Origin: Rhynochetos jubatus | Taxonomy: Eukaryota; Chordata; Aves; Eurypygiformes; Rhynochetidae | NCBI GenBank assembly: GCA_027574665.1 | Contig: CM050653.1 | Coordinates: forward strand, 43,784,118 to 43,848,117 | Direction: 5' to 3' | Length of the DNA stretch: 64,000 nucleotides | Part shown: piece by piece, positions 1 through 13,640 of the stretch | How the letters are laid out: each line of letters opens with the position of its first letter | Position numbering within the stretch: the stretch's first letter is position 1 | Notes under the pieces: model-generated | Told to the model about the DNA's origin: nothing | What the model saw: the letters and a program-made list of their open reading frames with translations, nothing else | Database searches by the model: none | Position numbers and translations under genes: made by a program

Positions 1-3000
1 CCACCTACAAACACCAACAATTTTCACCACGGCTTGATCCAGTACCAGCTTTTCCAGACGGGGCACCGAGAGAGGCACAGCAAAATTCAAGCACACAGAA
101 GAAGTCAGCTTTGCCCCAGCTCCCAAAAAGCAAAACAATCACTCTCTGAACCTCAGCCATTTTAACTGTGAAGAAACAGGTACATTCTCCACACTCAGTT
201 TTAGTGCTTTGGCTAAATAAAGCGAGGCACGCCATGCTAAACACAACTCAAACGGGACCGCCGCAAAGGCACGCGTGGCATCACGCGGCTGGCAGTGAAA
301 TTTTATCTTCTCTTCCTGAACAACTGGAGCACAATGTCTAGAAACAAATAATAGGTCTGTTCCGGGCAGGAGCTCAGCTGCATCCTGAAAATGCCTCCAG
401 GCCCTTGCCATTTTGTTTTATTGCAGTTCCTCAGGACTGGTCGGTCAATTGTAAGCATAAATCTCGCGGAGAAGGCACATCGTCAGCGGTGAAGGACAAG
501 GGCTTGTTACATCATCCTGCCAAATCCTTGATACAGCAGTTCTCAGCCAACAACCGTCCTGCTCTGAGTCATCTGGAAACTCTCCGGCTCGGTGAGCTTC
601 CAGGAGCAGACCATCAAAACAGGTTGTATTTCCACTTCCCATTTCAAATTACAGGAGGCACCTCTGAGTCAAGGCAATCATTTTCTCCTTATCTACCTTC
701 AGATGCCATCCCGCATACGGATCCAGCCGGCGCGCGTGCTGAGCCAGAGCCCCGTGGGAGTTCCCAGCGAGCTCTGGGTGTCGCGGCTTGCAGCTGTCCT
801 GGGCGGCTGTTGGCCAGGAGAGTCGGAGGGCAAGGAAATCCTGCTCCTCAGAAAACCCAAAAGGCTGCTGCCTGCGGGGCTGGACTTGCTCCGTGCCCTC
901 CGGCCTTTCTGCAGACCCCCATCGCTGGCCCCTCTCAGAAGCAGACAGCGCGCTTAGACCGCCGGACTGGCCCTGCGCGGCTGTTGGCACGGCAGGAGGC
1001 CGGGCGCCGCCAAACGCTGTATCCGCGCTCCTGTCACCAGAGCCAGGGGCTTGATCAGCTCACACCTTCTTTTTTTTTTTTCCCCTCTGAGGCAATGCCA
1101 AGTCTTAATCCGGTCCTGGGTCACGGATCTCAGCGGGACACATTACACTGGGTCTCACCTTTGAATTAGGAAGTCTCGCGGCTCAAAGCTGGCCAGCCTA
1201 GACCTACCGCTCTCCTACCTCTTCTCCCCCCGCCGTGCCTGACGGCCCGCTGGGGTCAGCTCCTCTGACAAGTGCTGGCACGCGAAGCCGAGAAGCTCCT
1301 TTTTTACACACCCCAACGACTACAGCTTTGGCAATCTCGCCGATACGAACCGGGACAGCAGCAAGCAGTGGCTCGTTGCGCAGGGCTGTAGCAAACCAGG
1401 GAAGGTCAGGTTGGGTTGGCTCGTAAGTGCCGAAGGAGCTGGACCAGGGTTACCGCTTCGGGGGCCGAACGGGGGAAAGGTGGAAGGTAATGGCTTCCCC
1501 CGTTCTCTGCCTCGCTCCTCGGCATACGATGAAATTGCTTCAGCCCTTGCTGCTGTCGCAAAGTTGCTACGGAAGGACAGTACAATTCAACGTTCAAACA
1601 GGAATGCAATTAGTACGATTTTAGGACAATTTCTGCAAAAATTATCAAGTTTGAGCATTTGTTGTGAACTGGGCAAAATTCCAGTTCTGCAGTTCGTTTC
1701 CACACAGGCATAATTTGGCTAAGATGATTATTCAGGCTCAAAACAAATCTCATTTCCTTATTTTGAAATTATTTTCCCTAAAATAAATCAAACTTTCAGA
1801 ATATTGCCAGCATGGCACCTAGCAAGATCACTTATTAGAGGTATTTCACAGTTTTCAGGTCTAAACGGATAGGACCATCACTGGAGAAAACAGAACTGGG
1901 GCACGCCATACGTTTTCCATAGTTTTATGGTGCTTGTATTTTTTTATGAAGCCAGCCAATTAAAATAATAGCTCTAGTGGAATTTTTTCATTTAGCCTCA
2001 GGAGTCAGAACAGCGATTGAGTTGTTCGCAGCACGTTGTTTTCTTTTCTCCCTTTTTTTCCTTCTTGGCAACATAAATCATAAATTTAAGAATTGGGTTT
2101 CCAACGTAACCCATTACAGTAATTAATTTATTTTGTGTTTCCCATGGATATGGTATAACCGTTGCTTTCAAATTGCTGTTTGGGTAAAACAGGGCCCAAA
2201 ACCCAAGCAGCAAGCGTAACCTGCGTATGTCGCACAAAGGGCAGCGATGCTCTTCCCAGTACAAATCGTTGGCGCTAACATGAACAACTTCATATCTCAC
2301 TATCAGTTCACAGGGGTTTTTAGTCGCTGCCTGTTAAGAATGGACAACCACGCAACCGTCGGAAATAAAACTACCTACATTAAGATTGGGAACTAGACTC
2401 AATAGAACCAAGTGAATCATGTATTTCCTATAAATAATGTACGTATACATTTATTTAAAAAAAAAGAATCGAGAAAGTTTCTTTTATTTCCACCTCTTTT
2501 CCTGAATTTATAAATATTAACTGGTTTCTATCTGTCCTTGAGTTTCCTTGCGCAGCTGAATCTTACTTTGTGTCTTTTTCTGGAAGAAAGACGGTAAGCA
2601 CATGTTCTCCATCAACACCCACAGCAATAACTTGTAAATAAAGTGAAAATCATACCAAATTTTCCATTTTGCTTAAAAGCTTTACTACGGCTTTGTTTAA
2701 ACTGCGCATTGACACAACTGCTTTCCAGATAGCTGCAAACAACATGGCAACTATAAGACATCATTTTTTTATATATATAGCTGTGAACGAACCGAAAACA
2801 TGAAGCTCGAAACACGTTATTTATCAAGGTTGTGTAACTTGCTATCTAAACTCATCTGACTAATCACGAAACCCGTGCGAGAGGCAGGTGGATTGTAAAA
2901 GCAGATGAGTTGAAGGGCTGCGATTCTCGTACAAGGAAAGGGTTCAAATAATTGCTCGTTAGTCACAGAAAAACAATGCTGGAAGAAAAATATATGAATA

Positions 3001-6000
3001 AATGAATGAGTGAACACCGGACTAATGAGCTACTTCCTCCGCTTGGCGTGTGAGCTCTCTGGGGACGGCGACTCATCTTCGCTACACGTGTGAACACAAC
3101 GCAGCGTGTAACAGGGTCTTGGTTTCTGCCCCGCTGCTCTGGCTATGGACACACAGCCTGGTGATGAGGGCTGGAAGACGGAGGGCTCGAGCCTTGGGCA
3201 TAGCGCCTTTGACAGCCTACAGTTCACAGCACCAGCTAAGAACCATCCTTCCGCTCTGGGTTTGGCAAAGTGCAGGTGCTGCCTGCTCTGCTGGGGTGCA
3301 GATTGACACCAGAGACACACGGAGCGAGTTCTGTGCTGAGGAGACTTGTGTCCAGCCAGGTTCATACCCTGGGGACTGCGCCACGCGAACTCGGCTGAGG
3401 AACGCTGCTGGACCATGGCTAGCAGTCACCTGCTCAGCAACGCGCTCCTGTCCCCAGGCAGTCCCAGGGTACTAACAAGCCCCGCTGGATGCCAGCTGAC
3501 TTGGCCTTTTGCTGCCTTTTTTTTCCTTCAGTGTGTCCCCAGATACTTGTGTTTCCAAGGGAACTTCTCAACTTGCACGTGGACATTCAGCTGGGGGCCA
3601 GAGGTATGTCTCTACAGCCCTTTTGTGACAAGGTACAGGCTGCATAACCCCTACAGAGCCAGCTTGGGTCCGGAGCATGAACTAGCAAGGGTTTTTCTAC
3701 AGGCGGGTACCAGGGAGGCAAGGCAGGGAGACCTGAGCAGGCTCAGAAGAGCCTGCTTTGGACCTTCCATCTGAGAGAGCAATCCCAGCCAGCACTGATC
3801 TGAACAGAGCCAGGCTTCATTTAATCACTCATCTGCTCCCACTGTGCTCCCTGTTCTCCAGGATACCCCAGCTCTCTGTTTCCCTGAATGATGGAGAGTT
3901 GACGGTATTTAATGAGATTAAATGTCATCTTCATTACATAACAGCCATTAATTATAGGCCATCATTGAACATCGTTTGATGTTGAAGAAAAGCATGCTCT
4001 CTGAAATTTCAGGCAGTGACAAGAGGCCCAGAAGAACTGGGTTCCAGTCCTGGCTTTGCCAGGTCTCTTCTGGCACGTTAGGTAAGAGCAGGAATGCCAC
4101 CGAATTAAAGGTTGCGTAAGCAGCGTAGCTCAGGCACTTCCTAACTTCAGGGAGGTAGGCTTTGCAACCTAAACACTGCGTGTAATTATTAAATTGAGGC
4201 TGATTCAGGACCTTGACACATGAAGAGAAGAACAACCCACAGGCTCTCCATCCTTTTAGACAGCTTCACATTTCAAGCAATTACTTGAAAAGGACTGGAT
4301 CAAAAAGTTGGTGCTTGCTCAAAGCCCTGTAAAAGACCATCCAATTCAAACCCAAATTGCCTTTTTTTTTTGGTGGCTGAAGCAGTCTTTCCATCACTCT
4401 GGGTATTTTGGCTTGGTACTGTCAGAACGAGAGGGCTGCAAAAGAGCTGTACAAGGGCAAAAATGATGGTGTTTTTCCCATCTTGGGGAGTGAGCAGATG
4501 AAAGAGTAGGAATTGGGCTCTACTTTTAGTCTAGCTTTTTAATTCATTAGCGGGACGGGACTGTTCACATGCAGTCACTTTTCTCACTGGGTCAAAACTA
4601 GCCAACTGCTGTGATACAAGGACCGAGATAATGGAGCAAGTCCAGCTATTAACTCTGCTCCATCGCTAATTACTTCATCTGAAGACCATCCCCAGAATCA
4701 CCACTGACATTCAATGACCTTCTGCTGCAAGAAAGGAGCCAACTGCCCCCTCCATCAGCACCTGCGGCGGGCAGCACGCCAGCGTCCCTCGCCCAGCAGC
4801 ACGCAGCCCCCTCGCAGAGATTCCCAACGCTTCGGAGACAATGTACGGAAACAACTAACACTCGCTGTTGATTAGCGAGTCCGCGCTTTTCAACTCAGCT
4901 AGTGCCGCCCAGCAACGAGCATTTCTATTAGCTACGTGGAAGGGAGTTTACAACTTCGTTAGTTAAAGAGCACGCTAAATTACAATCTGTTTTTGAACAT
5001 CCCACCCTTCAGGAGGACAGATTTGGTTTCTGACAGAGGCGGAATTACTTGCCAGGCCCTCACCTTCTACCAAAGGCTAAGCCATTAGTTCATCTAGGTG
5101 GCTTACACAGAAGTGAAATCCAGCCTAATAAAAGCTTATGGTCAACTATTTTCAACAGCACCTGACATCAGGCTGAAACAGGCTGGTACCGTACAGCCCA
5201 GCCTCTCTGCAGCTTGGCTGTGGCACTGTCTTGCCCAGAAACCAGACAGCTCTTTGAACTGTGTCTAAAACCAGCCTGTTCAGACTGAGAAATAATCAGT
5301 TCTGCAAGCAGAGCTGAGTAGATGGCTTAGAAATCGCCTGTTGGATTCCTGCAGGTCTCAATAAATTTCACCGGTGCAATCCCCGATGCTTCCTCCCCCT
5401 CCTTCAGCAACAGCTCAGCCCGCGCGTTCCTGGCAGGCTCTCGGGGTGTAACAGGGTTGAACTCAGGCTGAACAGCCTCTCACAGGGACAGCTGTCTCAG
5501 GTGACTGATTTCCACCGAGCTCCTAAGGAACACTGTCTTGCACAACAGGTTCAAAAATCAAGCAGGAAAGGCAGGGGTCACCTCTTCTCCAGGCCTGACT
5601 TCCTAATCCACAAGCCAAAAAGTGCGTTGCCTCAGTTGTGCTTTAAAATACAGATTTTAATGAAGAAAATGTGCCTTTCCTTGTCACACAAATGCTACAC
5701 GGCAATTTCCCCTCCTTCCAGCACTGTTTCACACAGCATCGGACACTTCCAGTGTGAGAAGATGCTAAGGCAACCCAATTTCTAGAGGGCTCGGGAGGAG
5801 CTGTATGTATCCAGAGCTCCTGCTGAAGGTGGGACAATCCGTTTCAAACTCCTTAGTCAGACAAATGCCACACCCTCTTACATACACTTTCATCAGCAGA
5901 TTTCTAGAAACTCTGGAGGGGATATTTCCCCCGTTTCAAAGTTCATAAAGCTACAGGGCCACGAAAGGACCTCACCGAGGACAACCCCCACAGGCTGGCA

Positions 6001-7364
6001 GTTCTGAAGCCTGGCAAAAGCCACTGCAGCAGCACTGACTGCCCAGCCCCCTTCCCCCACAGCTCCTACGTAGCTTCACCAGCTCTAGTCTGGGATCATC
6101 AGGCTCCAATTTGCTCCGAGGAACTTCCGTTTCCTGCCCAACACCATCACAGGAGCTGCTTGCAAGAACCCTCTTCTTCCTAACGCTAGTTCCTCCCTCA
6201 CAGGAAAGGTGAAATTCTCCTTTCTGTGGCAGAGCAGACAGCACTTCCTAACAGCTACAAGAATCCTTTGGAATGTTTTTGCCAAACAAATCCTGGCATG
6301 GGAGGATTGCCCTCTTCAGCTGTTCTTCCTGGCTCCAAGAACATGCTACCAAAGAGTATCTTTCCACATCCCAAGCTGAAGCTCTAGGAAGACACAGCTC
6401 CTTCTTGAGCCTTCCACCAATCCCTTTCCCTATCCCTACCCAACGGATGTGGTACACCACCTGCGGAAGCTAGGACAGCCGTGCAGCTATTTACCAGAAC
6501 CTGCAGGTACTCTCCTCTCAGCGTTTATCTGCAAACTGGCTTCATGCCAAAAGGTCACACTGCAATTTCACAAACTGTAGCCTAAGAGATTCACCTGTAA
6601 CTGTCATCAGAACGTGACGATTTCTACCACCTAACCACGCAGAGGAAATCAGAAGGTGCTCTTTAAAACCACACAAGTGTTCTCTGATCTAACGAACACC
6701 GTCTCCACTGCAAAGTGTAAAATCAACAGCCCGGAATCTTGCACAAATGAAATTACTGCTACTCTGCAGTCAGTATTTTCTATTTCAACCTGAAACACTG
6801 CATAGCCTTTTTGTGAAGTGACCACATTTAAAACACTGTGCACTTTAAGGAACAGAGCAAGCCTTACCTTTCTATTCTGCGCTTAGTCCGTTCAGCCTGT
6901 GTTTGCAGCTACACAGGCTCGAGCGCTGGTTTCACACCGAAGACATACAAAGAAACAGAACTTGAAAAATAAAACTGTCATTAATATTTAATCACCTATT
7001 AAAAAAAAAACCACCAACAAAAACACACTAGCACTTTCAGTTTACATTTCATTGCACAAGATGAAAGCTGGCCTTCAGTCTAAGCACAGGACGCACAGAC
7101 CCTGACGACAGGCAGCAAAGACGTATAGTCAGACCAACAGAAAAAAGAAGGCGGAGGAGCCATGAAGCTTTCAATTCACACCGCACGTGTCTTTTCAGTC
7201 TTATCAGAAGTCAAACCCATCACAGAACTCTATGCTTGGGGCCTACAATCTTCACAGATATCAAATTACATTTTCAAAAGCCTTTCAAAATACGGAAACA
7301 ACTGAACTCCTGGAGAATTCCACACTTCTCCACATCAACCAAGAAGCAGCAGAAGCACTTGTTA
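1..7364. other. intergenic region downstream of RPL15; no gene recognised
   Basis: No recognisable coding exon, tRNA or recent repeat was found here on either strand. From vertebrate synteny (RPL15 followed by NR1D2 in the same direction) the next gene should be NR1D2 further left on the minus strand. I looked for its N-terminal serine-rich segment and its zinc-finger domain and saw neither, so it begins outside the window or was missed. Positions about 700-1060 are GC-rich and CpG-containing; the rest is ordinary mixed sequence with AT-rich parts (1730-2580). Short T and A tracts occur near 1069-1081 and 7000-7012. Confidence 0.6.
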
Positions 7365-7385
7365 AATTCAGCCACCCACATCAGC

Positions 7386-7391
7386 TTTATT
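7386..7391 (-). promoter_or_regulatory. RPL15: RPL15 polyadenylation signal
   Basis: The plus strand reads TTTATT, which is AATAAA on the minus strand, 22 bases beyond the RPL15 stop codon. The resulting 3' UTR of about 40-50 nt is very short, as is typical of ribosomal-protein mRNAs. Cleavage is inferred near 7365-7375. Confidence 0.8.
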
Positions 7392-7412
7392 AGATCGTTA
7401 TGTTTACAAGAA

Positions 7413-10674
<3,262 letters not shown>

Positions 10675-10682
10675 CTACCTGC

Positions 10683-11654
10683 TGAATCAAAGGATCAGTG
10701 AAAACAGTGCACCAAATCCGATTCCAAACTCGAACAGCTTCCAAAATAGACACTGCATAAAGCCATACATGTAGCACCACTGACACACAGGATGCTCTCA
10801 AGCTTCTTCACACCACTGGCACATCTGGTGACAGGGCTCACGCTTGGCAGCCTCCAACAGAACCACACAGCATTTATCATTCTCAACTTTCTTCCCTTTC
10901 ATACGTGCTTTAACTCCTCAGCTGAGAATCTTTCAGATGCGTGTCAGATACTACCAAAAGCGATAGTTAATATCTGAAACAAACTGTAAATATTAGCCTA
11001 CAAAGAAGTACGTGACTGTGAGCGGTGTGGTCTTTTAATGCGGTTTAATTACCTCTAAAAAGATCTGAGCTCTCACACACCTGCCCCAAGTGGCAGTGAA
11101 CTCCATCAACCAGAACTACCACCCGCAAAAGGCAGCACGTTGTATTCACACAACAGAAAGTGCTGTTCGCGTGTGGTTTTCCAGGCCTCTCTCCGCCCAG
11201 CCACAGCACAGCTCCGGCCATCCCAAGCTACCCCTTCTTCACGACCGCATTATGGCATCAAGCCCCACGCACGAACTTGCAAACCCAGAGCCTACGCGGG
11301 AGCGCGGCCTGTCATCGACCCGCGCCCGCTACGTTGCGGCGCGCGGCCTTCCCCTCGCGGCAGGCAACGCTGGGTCCCCACTGCGTGGCCCCATGCCCTC
11401 CCTGCCCCACAGCCCGGGCAGCCAGGCCTCCCCGACGGGGAGCGGCCCTCGGGCCCTCCACCGGCTTCCCGGGGCCTGCGGCCCGCCCGGACCCCGCTCC
11501 CCGCGGTTCGCAGAGCCCCCGCGCGCGGGAGCGGCCCCGTCCCACGCCGCCAGGAGAGCGGCGGGCGGGAGCGGCAGCGGGGCGGGCGGATGGCCGCCTG
11601 GGGCCCGCGATGGACCCGGATTAAGGGAAAGGCCGAGCACAGACCAGCCCTCAC
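10683..11654 (-). other. RPL15: RPL15 intron 1
   Basis: Intron in the 5' UTR, with donor CAG|GTGAGG at the left edge of the noncoding first exon. The promoter-proximal half (11290-11654) belongs to the CpG island and the distal half is AT-richer. No repeat was recognised. Confidence 0.8.
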
Positions 11655-11684
11655 CTGATGGCGCCCGGCACCAGAAAGGAAGAG
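11655..11684 (-). other. RPL15: RPL15 noncoding exon 1 with 5' TOP tract
   Basis: On the minus strand the sequence CTCTTCCTTTCT (11684-11673) is a terminal oligopyrimidine tract, the hallmark of translationally controlled ribosomal-protein mRNAs. It is followed by GGTGCCGGGCGCCATCAG and a consensus donor GTGAGG. The exon is about 30 nt. The exact start base inside the pyrimidine tract is inferred. The GCGCCATC segment resembles a YY1 site placed just downstream of the start site, as seen in many ribosomal-protein promoters. Confidence 0.8.
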
Positions 11685-11742
11685 CCCCGCCTCCCACAAC
11701 CCCTTGCGGCAGCGCAGTGTTTCCGCCGGCGGCGGCGCCTCA

Positions 11743-11755
11743 CGGGTAACGTAGT
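11743..11755 (-). promoter_or_regulatory. ACTAYRNNNCCCR promoter motif
   Basis: The minus strand reads ACTACGTTACCCG, an exact match to the conserved vertebrate promoter motif ACTAYRNNNCCCR, which has been linked to ZNF143-type binding. It lies in the gap between the two divergent start sites, where it could serve both genes. Confidence 0.5.
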
Positions 11756-11775
11756 CCTGGGGGATGACACTCCGC

Positions 11776-11822
11776 GCCCCGCCCCTCCCCGGCGCCCGCC
11801 AATGGGCGTGAGGGGGCGGGGC
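11776..11822. promoter_or_regulatory. GC boxes flanking a CCAAT box
   Basis: CCCCGCCCC (about 11776-11784), then GCCAATGGG (about 11798-11806), then GGGGGCGGGGC (about 11812-11822). These resemble Sp-family and NF-Y sites. They lie 90-140 bases upstream of the RPL15 start and immediately upstream of the presumed NKIRAS1 start. Confidence 0.6.
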
Positions 11823-11868
11823 TCTGTCCGCCGCGGCTCCATGCGGCGCCGCGGGAAGCTCAGCCCAG
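11823..11868 (+). other. NKIRAS1: probable NKIRAS1 noncoding first exon (start uncertain)
   Basis: The first coding exon of NKIRAS1 has its own acceptor (CTGCACAG, ending 13514), so an upstream noncoding exon is needed. The best donor in the CpG island is CAGCCCAG|GTGCGC at 11868/11869. The exon would contain an ATG at 11841 opening a short upstream frame. The start site is not visible in the sequence, so the left boundary is a guess. Confidence 0.35.
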
Positions 11869-13514
11869 GTGCGCGCTCGCGCTGGGGCGGGGGGCGCGCG
11901 GGGCCGGGGGCGCGCGGAGCGGCAGATGGGGGGGGGGGCGCCCCGGGGCCCGGCCCGGGCCGGGAGAGGGGGTGGTCTCGGGGCAGGGGCTTCGCAAACC
12001 GGGGCATCCTCTGAACCCACCCCCCTCCAGGAAGCCCCAAAGTCGCTAGGGATCCGGGCGGGGGGGTTGGCGGGGGCTGACCTAGAAGAACGTACTTGAA
12101 TGGAAACCCCGAAAAGAACCCTTACAATAACTATTTAAAAAATCATGGCCTGAAATCGTAAATCCCGAGGGGAACACGGGAAAACGGTGCCGGGGGGGGG
12201 GGGGGGCGGGGCGGACGGGCCCTTGGCTGGCGCCGGGGAGCCCGCGGGGCTGCAGCCCGGGGCGGGGAGGGGTGGGTGGGCTCCCCCGAGGCGGTGCTGG
12301 GCCGAGGCCGTGGCTTTGCCCGTCCTGTGGGTGCCGGCAGGCCCCCCCGGCCCCCTCTGCCCCAGCATTTCTGTGTCCCCCCCCCCCCCTCCCCGCCCGG
12401 CAGAGGTGGATTTGCAAGGAGCAAGGACGGGGCCTGGTGCTGAGGGGGCTCCTGGCCCCCTCCGTGGCTCCCAGCAGCGTCCCCGGTGTGCTGCGGGGGG
12501 GAGTAGGGTCCTGCCGGCGAGTCAAAACAGGAATTGGCCTCCCTGTGGCTTTCCCATGCTCGGCAGAGCACCCTGGCTTGTGAGGCATCCCCCGGTTAAA
12601 CTGGCCTGGAAGCAGGACAACGCCAGCCCTTCCAGGTCCCGCGGATACTGCAGCTCTCCCTGTCGCAGGCTGCTCCAGGTAGCAACCTGAGAGTTAAGGC
12701 CTCCCACCCTGTCCACCCCCTCCAGGTCGCACGGATACTCCAGCTCACCTTGTCGCAGGCTGCTCCAGGTAGCAACCTGAGAGTTAAGGCCTCCCACCCT
12801 GTCCACTCCCTCCAGGTCGCACGGATACTCCAGCTCACCTTGTTGCAGGCTGCTCCAGGTAGCAACCTGAGAGTTACGGGCTGTGGCCCTGCCGGGGCCC
12901 ACTGCCAGAGGGAACTGCCCCTGGCTTCTGGAGGCCTCCTGCTAAAACCAACCCCCCACCCATCCACACCAATTTAAAACAGACCAAAAAACCTGCTTTT
13001 GCGCTCGCTTTTCCTGTGCATTTCACACTCCTGTTTCCCAGCTCCTCATCTGGAAGAGCTGGACACTTTCTGTGCGTGAAGTACAAGGGAAGGAACGGGC
13101 GTTTTGTGCTTCCAGAAGCCATCCTGATACCCAGATACCATCAGGCCCACAGCAGAAACATGAATCCCCGATATCGCACATCCTGCAGCGTACACACACA
13201 CCAGCAAGCACAGCTCCTGCCCCAGAGCGTTTACACACTCCAGCGCTTGCAGCCAGGCTCCCCAAACCCAAGGGGACGAGGGTCGAGGCAGCAGGCGAGG
13301 GTCGGCACCGATGCCAGCAGCCTAAAACCTTCAGAAATGGTGTGGGAGGAAACTCTAGTCCTAAAAATATCAGTCGCTGGTGAGCGCCTGGGAGGGAGCT
13401 GTGCCTGCGAGTCACTCGCTGCTTCGCGGTTTGCCTCTTGCCTTTGGGGGTCTTCGCTTCTGCCCGCTGCCGAGCTCTGCCGCCGCGCCAGGCTAACACC
13501 CCGCGTCTGCACAG
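11869..13514 (+). other. NKIRAS1: NKIRAS1 intron 1 (5' UTR intron, inferred)
   Basis: GC-rich at its start, with G runs (11884-11910, 12192-12206), a C run (12377-12389) and the 90-bp minisatellite at 12631-12876. It ends at a good acceptor at 13514. Its upstream boundary depends on the inferred first exon. Confidence 0.5.
12631..12876. repeat. 90-bp minisatellite, about 2.7 copies
   Basis: The sequence beginning TGTCGCAGGCTGCTCCAGGT recurs at 12661, 12751 and 12841 with an exact period of 90. A diverged 30-base part copy precedes it (12631-12660) and the last copy is cut at 12876. The two full copies differ by about one base, so the array is young or homogenised. Because 90 is divisible by three, frames stay open through it, but no conserved protein is encoded. 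Confidence 0.92.
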
Positions 13515-13640
13515 GGCTCGCCTGCTGACTCTGTCCTCCCGGGAAGATGGGAAAGGGCTACAAGGTGGTGGTTTGTGGAATGGCCTCAGTGGGAAAAACT
13601 GCAATTTTGGAGCAGCTTCTCTATGGAAAGCATACTGTTG
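13515..13640 (+). CDS. NKIRAS1: NKIRAS1 first coding exon (with 32 nt of 5' UTR)
   Basis: The acceptor ends at 13514, the ATG is at 13547, and coding runs to 13640, where ACTGTTG|GTGAGA is the donor. It encodes residues 1-31 ([20 protein letters not shown]...KHTV), including the whole P-loop, plus the first base of codon 32. Confidence 0.93.

Larger units (their letters stand above)
11290..12420. promoter_or_regulatory. CpG island: divergent RPL15 / NKIRAS1 promoter
   Basis: A dense run of CpG dinucleotides and GC-rich sequence between two divergently transcribed genes. RPL15 starts at about 11684 (minus) and NKIRAS1 probably starts at about 11800-11840 (plus), so the two start sites are within about 150 bases. 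The same head-to-head arrangement is known in mammals. No TATA box is evident; GC boxes and a CCAAT box lie between the starts. Confidence 0.85.

Noticed and set aside
3990-4230. MIR/tRNA-like stretch with GGGTTCCAGTCCTGGCTTTGCC-type similarity near 4048
   Set aside because: Only a short piece resembles the MIR core; no A box, tail or wider alignment could be followed, so it is not listed as a SINE.
11090-12690. Several long overlapping open frames on both strands across the CpG island
   Set aside because: They are Pro/Arg/Gly-rich, overlap known noncoding and promoter sequence, and reflect GC content rather than conserved proteins.
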